Of a stretch of DNA of 64,000 nucleotides, positions 60,553 to 64,000 are shown in pieces. The position numbers were made by a program, and so were the translations under genes. Numbering within the stretch: the first letter of the stretch is position 1; each line of letters opens with the position of its first letter. The notes beneath the pieces are model-generated. The model searched no databases. It worked only from the letters and a program-made list of their open reading frames with translations, and was not told where the DNA came from. Location: contig NW_026089536.1 in assembly GCF_933775445.1 (NCBI RefSeq), positions 372,001 to 436,000 on the forward strand, given 5' to 3'. The DNA is from Argentina anserina. Its lineage: Eukaryota > Streptophyta > Magnoliopsida > Rosales > Rosaceae.

Positions 60553-62639
60553 GTATCTTTCTGTATGGCTTTCTGATGCGAGTTTCTATTGCATTTGAGA
60601 GTTTTGCAAGTGTGGGAGTGTGTTTCTTTCAAACTGAGTATCTTTACATTGTTTGCGTATCTTTACTATTCCAATTGTGTATCTTTACATCGTTTGCGTA
60701 TCTTTACTATTCCAATTGTGTATCTTTTCATTTCTCGTTTGAGTATCTTTCTGTAAGGCTTTCTGATGCGAGTTTCTATTGAATTTGAGAGTTTTGCAAG
60801 TGTGGGAGTGTGTTTCTTTCAAACTGAGTATCTTTACATAGTTTGCGTATCTTTACTATTCCAATTGTGTATCTTTTCATTTCTCGTTTGAGTATCTTTC
60901 TGTAAGGCTTTCTGATGCGAGTTTCTATTGAATTTGAGAGTTTTGCAAGTGTGGGAGTGTGTTTCTTTCAAACTGAGTATCTTTACATAGTTTGCGTATC
61001 TTTACTATTCAAATTGTGTATCTTTACATCGTTTGCGTATCTTTATTATTCCAATTGTGTATCTTTTAATTTCTCGTTTGAGTATCTTTTTGTAAGGCTT
61101 TCTGATGCGAGTTTCTATTGAATTTGAGAGTTTTGCAAGTGTGGGAGTGTGTTTCTTTCAAACTGAGTATCTTTACATCGTTTGCGTATCTTTACTATTC
61201 CAATTGTGCATCTTTTCATTTCTCGTTTGAGTATCTTTTGTAAGGCTTCTGATGCGAGTTTCTATTGTATTTGAGAGTTTTGCAAATGTGGGAGTGTGTT
61301 TCTTTCAAAATGAGTATCTTTACATCGTTTGTGTATCTTTACTATTCCAATTGTGTATCTTTACATCGTCTGCGTATCTTTACTATTCCAATTGTGTATC
61401 TTTTCATTTCTCGTTTGAGTATCTTTCTGTAAGGCTTCTGATGCGAGTTTCTATTGTATTTGAGAGTTTTGCAAGTGTGGGAGTGTGTTTCTTTCAAACT
61501 GAGTATCTTTACATAGTTTGCGTATCTTTACTATTCCAATTGTGTATCTTTTCATTTCTCGTTTGAGTATCTTTCTGTAAGGCTTTCTGATGCGAGATTC
61601 TATTGAATTTGAGAGTTTTGCAAGTGTGGGAGTGTGTTTCTTTCAAACTGAGTATCTTTACATAGTTTGCGTATCTTTACTATTCAAATTGTGTATCTTT
61701 ACATCGTTTGCGTATCTTTATTATTCCAATTGTGTATCTTTTAATTTCTCGTTTGAGTATCTTTTTGTAAGGCTTTCTGATGCGAGTTTCTATTGAATTT
61801 GAGAGTTTTGCAAGTGTGGGAGTGTGTTTCTTTCAAACTGAGTATCTTTACATCGTTTGCGTATCTTTACTATTCCAATTGTGTATCTTTTAATTTCTCG
61901 TTTGAGTATCTTTTTGTAAGGCTTTCTGATGCGAGTTTCTATTGAATTTGAGAGTTTTGCAAGTGTGGGAGTGTGTTTCTTTCAAACTGAGTATCTTTAC
62001 ATCGTTTGCGTATCTTTACTATTCCAATTGTGTATCTTTTCATTTCTCTTTTGAGTATCTTTCTGTAAGGCTTCTGATGCGAGTTTCTATTGTATTTGAG
62101 AGTTTTGCAAGTGTGGGAGTGTGTTTCTTTCAAACTGAGTATCTTTACATCGTTTGCGTATCTTTACTATTCCAATTGTGTATCTTTACATCGTTTGCGT
62201 ATCTTTACTATTCCAATTGTCTATCTTTTCATTTCTCGTTTGAGTATCTTTTGTAAGGCTTCTGATGCGAGTTTCTATTGTATTTGAGAGTTTTGCAAGT
62301 GTGGGAGTGTGTTTCTTTCAAACTGAGTATCTTTACATCGTTTGCGTATCTTTACTATTCCAATTGTGTATCTTTACATCGTTTGCGTATCTTTACTATT
62401 CCAATTGTCTATCTTTTCATTTCTCGTTTGAGTATCTTTCTGGAAGGCTTTCTAATGCGAGTTTCTATTGTATTTGAGAGTTTTGCAAGTTTGGGAGTGT
62501 GTTTCTTTCAAACTGAGTATCTTTACATCGTTTGAGTATCTTTACTATTCCAATTGTGTATCTTTACATCGTTTGCGTATCTTTACTATTCCAATTGTGT
62601 ATCTTTACATCGTTTGCGTATCTTTACTATTCCAATTGT
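60553..62639 (+). repeat. 2,087-bp tandem duplication, copy 1
   Basis: Begins at GTATCTTTCTGTATGG (60553), preceded by a normal C module, and recurs from 62640. Anchors are ACATTGTTTGCG (60649 and 62736), TTTTAATTTCTCG, GAGTATCTTTTGTAAGG, GCAAATGTGGG and ACATCGTCTGCG. It ends in three B modules with no C module after them. Confidence 0.85.
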
Positions 62640-64000
62640 GTATCTTTCTGTATGGCTTTCTGATGCGAGTTTCTATTGCATTTGAGAGTTTTGCAAGTGT
62701 GGGAGTGTGTTTCTTTCAAACTGAGTATCTTTACATTGTTTGCGTATCTTTACTATTCCAATTGTGTATCTTTACATCGTTTGCGTATCTTTACTATTCC
62801 AATTGTGTATCTTTTCATTTCTCGTTTGAGTATCTTTCTGTAAGGCTTTCTGATGCGAGTTTCTATTGAATTTGAGAGTTTTGCAAGTGTGGGAGTGTGT
62901 TTCTTTCAAACTGAGTATCTTTACATAGTTTGCGTATCTTTACTATTCCAATTGTGTATCTTTTCATTTCTCGTTTGAGTATCTTTCTGTAAGGCTTTCT
63001 AATGCGAGTTTCTATTGAATTTGAGAGTTTTGCAAGTGTGGGAGTGTGTTTCTTTCAAACTGAGTATCTTTACATAGTTTGCGTATCTTTACTATTCAAA
63101 TTGTGTATCTTTACATCGTTTGCGTATCTTTATTATTCCAATTGTGTATCTTTTAATTTCTCGTTTGAGTATCTTTTTGTAAGGCTTTCTGATGCGAGTT
63201 TCTATTGAATTTGAGAGTTTTGCAAGTGTGGGAGTGTGTTTCTTTCAAACTGAGTATCTTTACATCGTTTGCGTATCTTTACTATTCCAATTGTGCATCT
63301 TTTCATTTCTCGTTTGAGTATCTTTTGTAAGGCTTCTGATGCGAGTTTCTATTGTATTTGAGAGTTTTGCAAATGTGGGAGTGTGTTTCTTTCAAAATGA
63401 GTATCTTTACATCGTTTGTGTATCTTTACTATTCCAATTGTGTATCTTTACATCGTCTGCGTATCTTTACTATTCCAATTGTGTATCTTTTCATTTCTCG
63501 TTTGAGTATCTTTCTGTAAGGCTTCTGATGCGAGTTTCTATTGTATTTGAGAGTTTTGCAAGTGTGGGAGTGTGTTTCTTTCAAACTGAGTATCTTTACA
63601 TAGTTTGCGTATCTTTACTATTCCAATTGTGTATCTTTTCATTTCTCGTTTGAGTATCTTTCTGTAAGGCTTTCTGATGCGAGTTTCTATTGAATTTGAG
63701 AGTTTTGCAAGTGTGGGAGTGTGTTTCTTTCAAACTGAGTATCTTTACATAGTTTGCGTATCTTTACTATTCAAATTGTGTATCTTTACATCGTTTGCGT
63801 ATCTTTATTATTCCAATTGTGTATCTTTTAATTTCTCGTTTGAGTATCTTTTTGTAAGGCTTTCTGATGCGAGTTTCTATTGAATTTGAGAGTTTTGCAA
63901 GTGTGGGAGTGTGTTTCTTTCAAACTGAGTATCTTTACATCGTTTGCGTATCTTTACTATTCCAATTGTGTATCTTTTAATTTCTCGTTTGAGTATCTTT
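62640..64000 (+). repeat. 2,087-bp tandem duplication, copy 2 (cut by window edge)
   Basis: Second copy of 60553 onward, visible for 1,361 bp. Its left end is fused directly to a B module, CAATTGT followed by GTATCTTTCTGTATGG, so the 23-bp C module expected between B and A is missing at the junction. One private difference is GCTTTCTAATGCGAG (63000) against GCTTTCTGATGCGAG (60913). Confidence 0.85.

Larger units (their letters stand above)
6401..64000 (+). repeat. Satellite array, right arm
   Basis: Continuous head-to-tail continuation of the left-arm satellite, in the same orientation throughout and running off the right edge. It has the same A-B(1-3)-C plan. Local variants divide it into zones: the C-module forms GTTTCCATTC and GTTTCTGTTC lie between about 8.2 and 38.9 kb; ACATAGTTTGCG appears from about 35.9 kb onward; TTCTTTTCTCC lies at about 44.8-55.8 kb; and TTTTAATTTCTCG with CTTTTTGTAAGG lies from about 53.8 kb to the end. 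No gene, RNA gene or further mobile element was seen. Every stretch of it is satellite, and the entries below divide it by duplication history. Confidence 0.98.

Noticed and set aside
1..64000. Telomeric or subtelomeric repeat
   Set aside because: The plant telomere heptamer TTTAGGG is not found in tandem. GTATCTTT and TTTACATCG are not telomere variants.
6401..64000. tRNA, rRNA or 5S gene clusters in the repeat
   Set aside because: No cloverleaf-type A and B box pairs or rRNA-like conserved blocks are seen, and the monomer is too T-rich.

Overview
The window carries no protein-coding or RNA gene that I can support. About 61.7 kb of the 64 kb is one T-rich, AT-rich satellite DNA in a single head-to-tail orientation (1-4140 and 6401-64000). 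It is broken once, by a 2,260-bp element (4141-6400) with the structure of a solo LTR of a plant-type LTR retrotransposon. Kilobases of satellite with local higher-order repeats plus a long LTR with a TATA box point to a nuclear genome, most likely a flowering plant, in pericentromeric, centromeric or other heterochromatin. I cannot name the species or the retrotransposon lineage from sequence alone. Coordinates of duplicated blocks were found by eye and their edges are good to tens of bases.

Monomer. A standard unit has three modules. Module A (84 or 85 bp) runs from GTATCTTTCTGTAAGG through GATGCGAG to TTTCAAACTGA. Module B (41 bp) is a 19-bp half, GTATCTTTACATCGTTTGC, plus a 22-bp half that begins GTATCTTTACTATTCC and ends CAATTGT. 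Module C (23 bp) begins GTATCTTTTCATTTCTCG and ends TTTGA. One, two or three B modules give monomers of about 148/149, 189/190 and 230/231 bp; I estimate roughly 330 monomers from the length. All modules can be cut into 17-28 bp segments that start with GT, most with GTATCTTT or a decayed form. Nine segments make 189 bp, an average of 21 bp.

Layout. 1-4140: left arm, with 337-bp, 758-bp and 1,878-bp offset duplications. 4136-6405: solo LTR with its 5-bp target-site duplication CTTTA. 6401-10303: a 1.96-kb duplication. 9306-22215: a 5.5-kb block present twice, the left copy holding a further 1,624-bp duplication. 23208-35170: a 6,026-bp near-identical tandem duplication. 35325-42807: 3,477-bp and 948-bp duplications. 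42808-52833: almost five copies of a 2,062-bp, 11-monomer higher-order repeat. 52834-64000: short-range duplications of 847, 676 and 2,087 bp, the last running off the window.

Dynamics. Nothing here acts as a gene system. The sequence records satellite growth by unequal exchange, with indels and at least two duplication junctions falling on the repeated GTATCTTT word. The many open frames, up to 275 codons on the + strand, arise because the 189-bp monomer is a multiple of three and has a stop-free frame; they are not genes.
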